Assembly: GCA_002360455.1 (NCBI GenBank)
Contig: DEQQ01000056.1
Span: 1 to 62,057, forward strand
Origin: Saprospiraceae bacterium UBA3362
Lineage (GTDB): Bacteria; Bacteroidota; Bacteroidia; Chitinophagales; Saprospiraceae
DNA: 62,057 nt
Direction of reading: 5' to 3'
This document shows, one piece after another, positions 55,439 to 62,057 of the stretch. Below the pieces are notes generated by a model. The model was not told the origin of the DNA. It saw only the letters and a list, made by a program, of their open reading frames with translations, and searched no databases. Each line of letters starts with the position of its first letter. The first letter of the stretch is position 1. A program made the translations under genes and the position numbers.

Positions 55439-55786
55439 ATGTCTGCAGTTCTGACAGAGGCCCCTATAAAAATTAGCGAAACCGCTATGATTCAGCTCAA
55501 AAGGATCATGGAAGAACAGAATATCCCTGCTGATCATGGACTTCGGATTGGGGTAAAAGGTGGAGGCTGCTCAGGGTTTAGCTATGTGTTGGGTTTTGAC
55601 ACTCAAAAAGAGAAAGATCAGGTTTTTGAGCAAGACGGATTGCAGTTGTTTATGGAGCGTTCGCATGGACTTTATCTTGCCGGAATGGAGATAGATTGGG
55701 TAGAAGGTCTCAATAATAGAGGATTTTCTTTCAACAACCCTAACGCCAAGGAGAGTTGCGGCTGTGGACAATCTTTCTCTGCCTAA
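55439..55786 (+). CDS. Iron-sulfur cluster assembly accessory protein (IscA/ErpA type)
   Basis: 115 residues. The A-type carrier signature is complete: GVKGGGCSGFSYVLGF with the first cysteine near 43, then the C-terminal pair in ESCGCGQSF. It accepts Fe-S clusters and passes them to client enzymes. Whether it is IscA, SufA or ErpA cannot be told, since no isc/suf genes are adjacent. ATG start at 55439. Confidence 0.95.
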   Translation: MSAVLTEAPIKISETAMIQLKRIMEEQNIPADHGLRIGVKGGGCSGFSYVLGFDTQKEKDQVFEQDGLQLFMERSHGLYLAGMEIDWVEGLNNRGFSFNNPNAKESCGCGQSFSA

Positions 55787-55810
55787 AATAGGTTTTTGAC
55801 TTAATTTTAT

Positions 55811-55818
55811 TAAATTTG
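55811..55818 (+). promoter_or_regulatory. Minus-7 box upstream of the DoxX gene
   Basis: TAAATTTG lies 35 bases before the DoxX-family ATG at 55854. The nearest TTTG upstream is only 12 bases away, too close for a standard minus-33 element, so strength is uncertain. Confidence 0.4.
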
Positions 55819-55853
55819 CTTTTTCATTATTTAAATCGAATTACGAAAAGGCA

Positions 55854-56282
55854 ATGGGAAAGGACATTTTGGATCTCTTGGCAAGAATTTGCCTATCTGC
55901 TATTTTTCTTTTCGAAGCATATACATCTATAAAATTTAAGTCTCGCACCAAAGAGACAATGCTGGAGTATGGCTTTACCTGGCAACCCGAGTTACTTATC
56001 TATATCACTGCATTTGCATTGGCGTTGGGTGGCCTTTTTTTATTAATTGGATACAGACCCAAATTTGCAGTTATTCTTCTTTTGATTTATTGGATTCCGG
56101 TTACTCTTGCGGTTTATAAATTTTGGGATGCTCCACCCGGAAGGCATAATATCCAGAGCATTATGTTCATGAAAAATGTAGCGATCATCGGCGGATTATT
56201 GATGGTGTATATTCACGGCACAGGAACATTTAGTGTAAGAAGATTTTTTGGAGTTCCCATAGGTCCTAAAGAGAAATGGTAA
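55854..56282 (+). CDS. DoxX-family membrane protein
   Basis: 142 residues with four membrane helices (about 6-22, 45-65, 68-88, 105-122). The first has LARICLSAIFLFEAYTSI, as in DoxX/SURF4-like proteins. Members of this family are linked to thiol or quinone redox processes and sulfur metabolism, but the specific role is unknown. Its stop is three bases before the next gene, so they are probably co-transcribed. Confidence 0.85.
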   Translation: MGKDILDLLARICLSAIFLFEAYTSIKFKSRTKETMLEYGFTWQPELLIYITAFALALGGLFLLIGYRPKFAVILLLIYWIPVTLAVYKFWDAPPGRHNIQSIMFMKNVAIIGGLLMVYIHGTGTFSVRRFFGVPIGPKEKW

Positions 56283-56285
56283 CCG

Positions 56286-57854
56286 ATGAGATGGATCATT
56301 TTAGCTTGTTTATTTTATCACTCAAATCCTCTGCTGTCTCAATTCAAAATTAGTTTCAGTTTTGACAGCATTAGAATCAATGGATGGCCGGGAGTGCACT
56401 CCTTTGCCTATGCTCAACGGGACTCCGAAATAATAATAATTGGTGGTAGAATTGATGGAATTCATCCCAAGGAAAGTGGCTTCGAACGATCCAATGCAAA
56501 CGACAAAATATTTATTTGGAACACAGAATCTATGAAGGTAGAATCGTTCGAATTGAAGTTGACTTCGCCTGAGCTAAAGAATTTTTTTACGGCTGCAAAT
56601 CATTTATTCATTCAAAAAGACAGTTTGTTTTATTTGATGGGAGGATACGGCCAAGCCTCCGACTCAAGTTATCTTAGCTATGATTATTTGGCCCAAATCA
56701 ATCTACGGGCATTTATTGATCTCATCAAGCAAAATAAATCAGCCGATGAGTCTATTCAATGGATTCGCAATCCATTATTTGCAAACGCGGGAGGCAAATT
56801 AATGAAACTTCATTCTGAATTTGTAATTGTAGGAGGACATCGATTCATGGGAAAATACAGCAGCAATTCAAGCAAAATCAATCAATCTTATTTTAATAAA
56901 GCGCTTTTCTTTTCTATTCCCGCGTCTCCTATTCTTCAAGTAGAAATCAGAGATTCCATTTTAGATGAGTTTAATTTTCACAGAAGAGATTATAATACGG
57001 CGTACTTTGGCAGAGGGAATGATAAAAAAATTATTGTTTTTTCTGGAGTGTTTCAGGTTAATGAAGAAAAAGCTTTCACCAATTTGGCTTTACTTGGCCC
57101 AAAAGGCTATACTGACATCAGCACTCCACAATATTTCTCAAATTATCATTGCGCCCATACGGGATTTATCGATAGCACAAACACACAGTACCATGTATTC
57201 TTTGGAGGAATGAGCGAACAGTATAAGGACTCTCTAGGACTGTTGAAAACAGATTACCTTGTGCCCTTTGTAAATCATGTCAGTATGATCAGCATTGACT
57301 CCACAGCACAATGCAATGAGTACATGTTATCAGAAATTCTACCCGGCGACTTTGGTGCGACTGCAGAGTTTGTCATTTCCGATCATGTTGCTCTAAGAGA
57401 TGGATTAATTGATTGTAGCAGTCTTACTGCAAATGATAAAACCATTGGCTATATTTTTGGAGGATTATGGAATAAATCAGGCAATAGAAATCCTTGGAAA
57501 AACGATTTAGCTCATTTGGTTTCTGCCAATCCTTTTTTTATTAAAGTAAAAGCCAGACTTGCCAAAGATGTTAGCGTTATTAATCCTACTTCAAAACCAA
57601 AATCTCTATATTCAATTACTGTATCGGATCAGCAATTGGAACTAATGTCTGAACTTGGCGAAGAAAAACAACTGTACTACCGAATCCAAGATTATCAGGG
57701 CAGGTCAATTCAAAAAGGAAAAATAAATTTGGGATATAATCAAAAGGCGCAGATAGAAATGGCTACCGCTTTTCCTAGTGGTCAATACAGATGTTTACTT
57801 CTTAACGAACAACATCATATCATAGCCAATTTGGCTTTTCAAATAATTCATTAG
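56286..57854 (+). CDS. Secreted kelch-like protein with sorting-like C-terminus
   Basis: 522 residues. A signal peptide (about 1-19, ending LLSQ) is followed by a beta-propeller-like region with repeated GG turns: IIIGGRIDG, FYLMGGYGQ, FVIVGGHRFMG, IIVFSGVFQ, HVFFGGMSEQ, GYIFGGLWN. The last 75 residues (YYRIQDYQGRSIQKGKI, FPSGQYRCLLLN) resemble a type A T9SS sorting domain, so it is likely exported to the surface. No enzymatic residues recognised. Follows DoxX by three bases. Confidence 0.78.
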   Translation: MRWIILACLFYHSNPLLSQFKISFSFDSIRINGWPGVHSFAYAQRDSEIIIIGGRIDGIHPKESGFERSNANDKIFIWNTESMKVESFELKLTSPELKNFFTAANHLFIQKDSLFYLMGGYGQASDSSYLSYDYLAQINLRAFIDLIKQNKSADESIQWIRNPLFANAGGKLMKLHSEFVIVGGHRFMGKYSSNSSKINQSYFNKALFFSIPASPILQVEIRDSILDEFNFHRRDYNTAYFGRGNDKKIIVFSGVFQVNEEKAFTNLALLGPKGYTDISTPQYFSNYHCAHTGFIDSTNTQYHVFFGGMSEQYKDSLGLLKTDYLVPFVNHVSMISIDSTAQCNEYMLSEILPGDFGATAEFVISDHVALRDGLIDCSSLTANDKTIGYIFGGLWNKSGNRNPWKNDLAHLVSANPFFIKVKARLAKDVSVINPTSKPKSLYSITVSDQQLELMSELGEEKQLYYRIQDYQGRSIQKGKINLGYNQKAQIEMATAFPSGQYRCLLLNEQHHIIANLAFQIIH

Positions 57855-58216
57855 ATAACCTAACTCCTATTTGAGAACTTATTACATCTTTTACTTCGTA
57901 TCAGTGAATCCTGTATAAAGATGTATTTATAAAAAGTAGAAATAGACAGAGGTTACAATTCATTGGATCAATTCACGCAACTCTCACTCCTATTTCTTCA
58001 AAGACATGACCTACTCAATAATGGATATGTGTACTTACAACGCACAAGCCAAGTTGCAGTATTGCGGATTTAAAAGAAAGTCAAATTACCGACACTGTTT
58101 TGTACAATGAGTCTGTATCCATTTTTATCTTTTGAAAAGAAAATGATAACAAGAGTTTAACGATGTTCGCTTTTACTCTTTGTCCTACCTGCAGTCAAAT
58201 AATAAAATTCAATACC
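57855..58216. other. Intergenic stretch before the outer-membrane barrel gene
   Basis: About 360 bases. A short 34-codon frame (58006-58110) and a 46-codon frame without a start codon overlap here; neither is convincing. TACTCTTTG at 58174-58182 resembles the minus-7 box with one extra spacer base and could drive the barrel gene. No hairpin terminator is seen after the kelch gene. Confidence 0.35.
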
Positions 58217-58903
58217 ATGAAAAAATTATTTTTGATTTTAATGACAACTTACTTAACACTAAGTATAAACAACAATTTATCTGCCCAAATGGAACTCGGA
58301 GGTGAGCTTGGCCTATCTATTTCGAATGGCTCTGTGATAGGAGACTATGGTTTAATTCCCAATTTAAAACCATATGCCGGAATAAAAGCCGGACTGAATG
58401 CAAGCTACAAATTAAGCCCAATAGTTTCTCTCGAAAGTGGTTTATTGTATCACAATACCGGATTTAGAATTTCGGAAAACATCAATTTTGACTTGTATAA
58501 AATACCTATTCAAACCGGAATTACAGCAATTGCAAGTTTTGATTATTTGGAAACACCGCTATTGCTAAAATTGAATACTACAGGTTCGAAAGTTCAGTTT
58601 ACAGGGGCCGTAGGGCCTTATGTTGGACTTGCCATTGACGGCGACGTCAGAACCAGAGCAAAATTACTTTTGGACTTTAGCTTAGGAAAGTATGACCTAA
58701 ATTTGAGAAGCAACTATTTCAACCAATGGGAGATTGGGTTAATGAGTAAGGTAGGTATTAAGATTCCATTGAATAATTCAGCACTGCAATTCTCTGCGTA
58801 TTATCAACATGGCTTGAATGATCTCACCGACGAGCCAATCCTTGATGTAAGAACGAGAAGATTTGCTTACGGCCTCAGTGGGACTTATGTATATAGTTTC
58901 TGA
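58217..58903 (+). CDS. Outer-membrane beta-barrel protein, PorT-like family
   Basis: 228 residues from the ATG at 58217, which begins a good signal peptide (MKKLFLILMTTYLTLS, cleavage after SAQ). The frame is open 18 codons further to 58163, but that extension is less likely. The mature part alternates short strands: ELGGELGLSISNG, YAGIKAGLNASYK, VSLESGLLYHNTGF, TPLLLKLNT, VGPYVGLAIDG, QFSAYYQHGL, ending in FAYGLSGTYVYSF with a terminal Phe typical of barrels. Probably sits in the outer membrane. Function unknown. Confidence 0.85.
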   Translation: MKKLFLILMTTYLTLSINNNLSAQMELGGELGLSISNGSVIGDYGLIPNLKPYAGIKAGLNASYKLSPIVSLESGLLYHNTGFRISENINFDLYKIPIQTGITAIASFDYLETPLLLKLNTTGSKVQFTGAVGPYVGLAIDGDVRTRAKLLLDFSLGKYDLNLRSNYFNQWEIGLMSKVGIKIPLNNSALQFSAYYQHGLNDLTDEPILDVRTRRFAYGLSGTYVYSF

Positions 58904-58912
58904 TAATGTTTT

Positions 58913-59164
58913 CTAGTTAAGATTGGGATCTACTTCGGCTTTCTCTTTTTTCTTATGTCGCCAATGAAGATAGCCCAAAATAAGAACTGCCAGGTATGGT
59001 AGCAAGAGCAGATAAAGAATTCCTTGATTCAATCCTCTTCCTGCCATACCTCCACTTTTCATATTAGACTCTGCTGCCATTTTGCACATAGGACATTGAG
59101 CAAAAACAGGTATCAGGAACAACAAAAACAGAACACAAGCGAATAATTTCTTCATGATGGACAT
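58913..59164 (-). CDS. Small membrane protein with CPMC motif in the cytochrome oxidase cluster
   Basis: 83 residues. Signal peptide (about 1-22) followed at once by Q-C-P-M-C-K, then a membrane helix (about 48-66, GILYLLLLPYLAVLILGYLHW) and a charged tail. A CxxC at the mature N-terminus suggests metal or redox work outside the cytoplasm. It lies 20 bases after the DUF420 gene, at the end of the oxidase cluster, so a part in cytochrome oxidase assembly is plausible. A second Met at codon 4 is an alternative start. Confidence 0.75.
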   Translation of the reverse strand: MSIMKKLFACVLFLLFLIPVFAQCPMCKMAAESNMKSGGMAGRGLNQGILYLLLLPYLAVLILGYLHWRHKKKEKAEVDPNLN

Positions 59165-59184
59165 ATTTTTTGAGACATCAATGA

Positions 59185-59712
59185 TTATTTATAACAGGGC
59201 ATTAAGAATAAGTAACATATTGGACCTGAAATACAAATATACAACCAAATCCAATACACCCATCTAGCCATCTTTTTATGGCGTTCAAATTGCTCTGTTA
59301 ATCCTCTGACATACGTAAACAAAATAAATGGAAAACTTGCACCGGCAAGAATTACATGAGATATTAACAGAATAAAATAAATAATGCGTTTAAGGCCATC
59401 TCCACAATATTTGGTTTCGGGAGTAGTAATATGATAGAGCACATACATCATCAAAAAAGCTGTAGAAACCAACAAGGCTATAGTGACCAGTTTCTTATGC
59501 AGCAAAACATTTTTTGATTTTATTGCTCGCAAAGCAAAAATTAAGATTATTGCGCAGACTAAATTCAACAAAGAGTATACCGGAGGCAAAAAACTAAAAT
59601 CAACTCCCGTGTCTATATGAATTTTCCTCATCAATATCACGACAGTTAATACCACAATTGAAATGCAATATGCTGCAATATTATAGTTTCTTACCCTTTG
59701 ATTGGATACCAT
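59185..59712 (-). CDS. DUF420-family membrane protein
   Basis: 175 residues with five membrane helices (about 10-27, 40-62, 73-95, 107-130, 150-170). Histidines near helix ends (LLHKKL, VLYHIT, LISHVILAG, FERHKKMARWVYW) fit the DUF420 family, which often lies beside caa3 oxidase genes. A heme or copper-assembly role is suspected from context. It ends 20 bases before the CPMC protein and begins six bases after the SCO-like stop. Confidence 0.85.
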   Translation of the reverse strand: MVSNQRVRNYNIAAYCISIVVLTVVILMRKIHIDTGVDFSFLPPVYSLLNLVCAIILIFALRAIKSKNVLLHKKLVTIALLVSTAFLMMYVLYHITTPETKYCGDGLKRIIYFILLISHVILAGASFPFILFTYVRGLTEQFERHKKMARWVYWIWLYICISGPICYLFLMPCYK

Positions 59713-59718
59713 AACAAT

Positions 59719-60309
59719 CTAATTTTTTAAGCTAAGAAAAACCGGCAATTGTTTAACCAGCATTTTAACCGATTCAGGATCCTCTAAATTATAATAAGCT
59801 CTAATCTGAGAATTCTGATCTAATAATAAAGCGACGGGTTTATTATACAGCTCCAAAGGAACTTGAAACACCTTATCGCAAAATTTATAGAGATGTACAT
59901 TTGCAATATAGGCTTTCTTCCAAAACTTAAAATTGGAAATGTCATGCTTATAAGAGGCATCCTTGATGAGCTCTCCTTCTTTCAATCCCATGACAGAAAA
60001 AACATTGAGGACAAAATCTTCTGAAGCTTGTTTGTTAATGGATTTAATTATTTGCAGAGACTGCAATCCGATTGAATCGTGCTCAAAAAAACACACCAAC
60101 CATTTTTTTGTAAGGAAATGAGATTGTGTAAATGTGGAGTCATCATCAGTAGTCAATTGAAACAAATCTACCCCACCCTTGGGATTGAGATCTTGCATTG
60201 CATCTTTTCTCATTTGGGTTCCCTTCTGGAGAAAATACCATGCGAAGATTGGCAGTATTATAAGAATTAATACAAGAACAATTGCTGAAGTTATTTTTGA
60301 TTTACTCAT
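59719..60309 (-). CDS. SCO1/SenC-like thioredoxin-fold protein lacking the CxxxC copper site
   Basis: 196 residues from the ATG at 60309; a GTG three codons earlier (60318) is possible. One N-terminal membrane anchor (about 7-26, ITSAIVLVLILIILPIFAWYF) precedes a thioredoxin-like domain. Where SCO proteins read FFxxCPxxC, this one has LVCFFEHDSIG, with no CxxxC. The usual downstream His is not evident. The C-terminal LLDQNSQIRAYYNLEDPESV still resembles SCO (DxxGxIRxYYDGTDPE). It lies in the place of a SCO gene between COX IV and DUF420. It may have a structural role or a different ligand set. Confidence 0.7.
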   Translation of the reverse strand: MSKSKITSAIVLVLILIILPIFAWYFLQKGTQMRKDAMQDLNPKGGVDLFQLTTDDDSTFTQSHFLTKKWLVCFFEHDSIGLQSLQIIKSINKQASEDFVLNVFSVMGLKEGELIKDASYKHDISNFKFWKKAYIANVHLYKFCDKVFQVPLELYNKPVALLLDQNSQIRAYYNLEDPESVKMLVKQLPVFLSLKN

Positions 60310-60388
60310 AAAATCCACGTATGATTTTAGCCCATTTTTAAATTTGATAAACCAAAAAACTCCTCAAGAATAACCGTATTTATAAAAC

Positions 60389-60486
60389 TGTGAGGAGGCT
60401 GGAAGATTCCTCTTTGAGGAAGTGCGAAGCACCGAGCGAATAGCGAGTCTGTAAGACTCCGACCCGGCTATAGCCGGGACACAGTC
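60389..60486 (-). repeat. Intergenic hairpin repeat, copy 4 (reverse orientation)
   Basis: On the minus strand: GTGTCCCGGCTATAGCCGGG (a perfect hairpin), TCGGAGTCTTACAGACTCGC, GGTGC-TTC-GCACTTCC, TTCCTC-TTT-type stem, and CCAGCCTCCTCAC. It has the same module order as the other three copies. It lies between the COX IV stop and the SCO-like start, inside the oxidase cluster. Confidence 0.72.
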
Positions 60487-60515
60487 TAATTTATTATAAT
60501 TTAAAACAAGTAAAA

Positions 60516-61019
60516 TCAATGATGTTCTTCTCCATGATTATGCTCATGTCCATGCTCGTGATCATGCGAAGTAGTTGAATCTGCCGGCATAGAATGGATA
60601 GAATCTTTCATCATCGCTGAAGATGCCTCATGCGGATTGTGCTCGGAAGTTGGAGCTGCATTGGACAATGTTACAGGTCTATCCTTAGCTTTCTGTCTCC
60701 AGTTTCTCCATGTAGAGCCTTCGTAGAAAAAAGCAATTACAGCCCAAATCAATAATACAGTCGGAAGCAACACACTTTTTACTAATCCTGGGACTTCATA
60801 CCTCATGTGCATAAATTCATATACAATGAAATAAGCTTTGTATAATGACATTCCTATCATTGCCAAATACATCAACCATACCGGAAGATGAAATCCCTCT
60901 ACTATATATCCCTTGCCCAACAAAGCAACGAATACTTCCAATAAGGTTACAATACCTAATAAAATCAATCCTTTGAGGACTACTTTTTTCCCTTCTTCGT
61001 AAGATAAATGACCACCCAT
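60516..61019 (-). CDS. Cytochrome c oxidase subunit IV, with His-rich tail
   Basis: 167 residues. Three membrane helices (about 13-33, 44-66, 80-98) match the small subunit IV of bacterial caa3 oxidases, with VGHL-type N-terminus (MGGHLSYEEGKKVVLKG) and MIGMSLYKAYFIVYEFMHM. A long polar C-terminal tail ends in DHEHGHEHNHGEEHH, a possible metal-binding stretch not part of the core family. It lies 35 bases after subunit III on the same strand. Confidence 0.88.
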   Translation of the reverse strand: MGGHLSYEEGKKVVLKGLILLGIVTLLEVFVALLGKGYIVEGFHLPVWLMYLAMIGMSLYKAYFIVYEFMHMRYEVPGLVKSVLLPTVLLIWAVIAFFYEGSTWRNWRQKAKDRPVTLSNAAPTSEHNPHEASSAMMKDSIHSMPADSTTSHDHEHGHEHNHGEEHH

Positions 61020-61054
61020 ATTTTTTAAGTCTAAATCGTTTAACTCAAATGTGA

Positions 61055-61894
61055 TTACAATAAATAAAATACCAAGAATACAAACACCCAGACAAGATCT
61101 ACAAAGTGCCAGTACAAACCGATTTTTTCTACCATTTCATTTCCATTATTTCGCTTCACATAAATTCCACTCCACACATTAAACATAATGATGGTAAGAA
61201 ATACGACCCCACTAAAAACGTGAAAGCCGTGAAATCCTGTGATAAAGAAAAACAAAGCACCAAAAGCTTTAGGACCCATTTGTTGAGTCTTTACTTCTCC
61301 TGTTTCTGTTTTATATTTTAATGGAGCCCAATGCCCATCATGTTTATGTATAAGATAGGATTGCCCAGCTTTGAAAGAATCACCTGCTTTGATGTCATGA
61401 CCATCGCCATCCAAATAAACACCACTTTCTGTATGAGTTCCGAATGGATTTTGTTTAATGGTCATGTGCTCGCCACCCATTAGAGTTGTCCATTCCCAAG
61501 CTTGACAACCTAAGAAAGCCAAACCACCTACAATAGTGAGCGCCATCCAAAATACGATTCCTTTTCTATTATTTCTATGACCCTCTTGTACAGCTCTAAC
61601 CATAGTTACAGAGCTAGCTATAAGGACGAAGGTCATAATAGTAACAAAGATCAAAGGCTTATGATGAATTCCTCCAGGTAGTGAAGAAAACACAAAGTCA
61701 GGTACCGGCCAGGTAGCACTACTAAATCGCAAAGTACCATAGGCAATTAGAAACCCTGCGAATGTAAAAGCATCCGAGAGTAGGAAATACCACATCATTA
61801 ATTTTCCGTAACTTGCCTTGAACGGTTCTTTTGCTCCATCCCAAAGCCCTCCTTGCTGATGACCCTGTGCGTGAACTGAATGATCTGTTGCCAT
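61055..61894 (-). CDS. Cytochrome c oxidase subunit III (second of two tandem copies)
   Basis: 279 residues. Helices begin around 30-50 (LMMWYFLLSDAFTFAGFLIA), then near 75-98, 112-132 and, after a soluble insert of about 65 residues (DGDGHDIKAGDSFKAGQS; GPKAFGALFFFITGFHGFHV), two or three more, ending GLYWHFVDLVWVFVFLVFYLL-like. The insert faces outside the cytoplasm and is typical of Bacteroidota subunit III as I recall. It stabilises the oxidase core and proton uptake. The gene upstream on the same strand also ends with a subunit III signature. Confidence 0.93.
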   Translation of the reverse strand: MATDHSVHAQGHQQGGLWDGAKEPFKASYGKLMMWYFLLSDAFTFAGFLIAYGTLRFSSATWPVPDFVFSSLPGGIHHKPLIFVTIMTFVLIASSVTMVRAVQEGHRNNRKGIVFWMALTIVGGLAFLGCQAWEWTTLMGGEHMTIKQNPFGTHTESGVYLDGDGHDIKAGDSFKAGQSYLIHKHDGHWAPLKYKTETGEVKTQQMGPKAFGALFFFITGFHGFHVFSGVVFLTIIMFNVWSGIYVKRNNGNEMVEKIGLYWHFVDLVWVFVFLVFYLL

Positions 61895-61910
61895 TTTTTA
61901 ATTTTATCGT

Positions 61911-62057
61911 TTACTGAAGAATTAAAAACACTAATAAATAAATCCAAAGGATATCTACAAAATGCCAATATTGTCTCACAAGATTCAATCTGAGTAATCT
62001 TGCTGTATTTATTTCAAATTTGGTAAAATAGGCTGTAAAAAAACTAACCAATAAAGC
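61911..62057 (-). CDS. Cytochrome c oxidase subunit III, C-terminal part (first copy, truncated by the window edge)
   Basis: 48 codons and a TAA stop are visible on the minus strand, entering from the right edge. They include LVRQYWHFVDILWIYLLVF, the last helix of heme-copper oxidase subunit III, closely like the end of the gene at 61055. So two subunit III genes lie in tandem, a common order in Bacteroidota caa3 clusters. The gap to the next gene is 16 bases. Confidence 0.85.
   Translation of the reverse strand, partial: ALLVSFFTAYFTKFEINTARLLRLNLVRQYWHFVDILWIYLLVFLILQ

Noticed and set aside
58006..58110. A 34-codon frame before the outer-membrane barrel gene
   Set aside because: Too short, odd composition, no ribosome-binding context and overlapped by another equally weak frame.

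Overview
The window is a piece of a chromosome from a member of the Bacteroidota, most likely close to the Saprospiria/Chitinophagia side of the phylum. This placement is inferred from gene content and not computed. The signs are low GC, A-rich leader regions instead of strong Shine-Dalgarno sites, many TAnnTTTG minus-7 promoter boxes, lipoproteins with short signal peptides, PKD-repeat and beta-helix secreted proteins with type IX secretion-like C-terminal domains, a GIN-domain (DUF2807) protein, a PorT-like barrel, DUF2795 and DUF420 proteins, and a caa3-type oxidase cluster with two tandem subunit III genes. I saw no tRNA, rRNA, CRISPR array, insertion sequence or prophage.

Layout. 1-8414 (+): the end of a surface-polysaccharide cluster, tightly overlapped: a membrane-protein tail, three GT4-type glycosyltransferases, a SAM methyltransferase with a zinc ribbon, two different AsnB-type amidotransferases, and a small PD-(D/E)XK protein coupled to the second asnB. 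8592-13113 (+): RND efflux adaptor and pump without an outer-membrane partner. 13150-14604 (-): secreted beta-helix protein. 14605-15092: a divergent gap full of hairpins that looks like an independent structured RNA. 15093-22898 (+): yidC, a DUF6438 lipoprotein, gpsA, an uncharacterised coiled-coil/membrane protein pair, mutS. 22909-29238 (-): metzincin protease with five PKD domains, and smc. 29553-32341 (-): ABC ATPase, permease, GntR regulator and GIN-domain protein, with a likely autoregulatory operator. 32628-39002 (-): complete RND tripartite efflux operon (adaptor, pump, outer-membrane factor) and an upstream orphan gene. 39431-41979 (-): rpsO-pnp. 42154-43407 (-): MacB-like permease. 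43593-45786 (+): queA, DUF2795, cmk. 45802-49171 (-): acyl-CoA dehydrogenase followed by an ABC transporter. 49474-52327 (-): thyA and an S9 peptidase. 52430-54531 (+): YbiT-like ABC-F ATPase, TfoX-N protein. 54646-55173 (-): conserved membrane-anchored protein. 55439-58903 (+): IscA-type protein, DoxX protein, kelch-like secreted protein, outer-membrane barrel. 58913-62057 (-): cytochrome oxidase genes (two subunit III, subunit IV), a SCO-like protein without copper ligands, DUF420, and a small CxxC membrane protein.

The most unusual items are the structured RNA candidate at 14729-14940, which has two mutually exclusive folds followed by a terminator; a four-copy family of about 100-base hairpin repeats (29424, 49206, 55259, 60389); the 18666-20233 gene pair, which resembles PspA/ESCRT-III-type membrane proteins in architecture; the SCO-like protein that has lost its copper site; and the ABC-F protein whose second ATP site lacks a Walker A motif.
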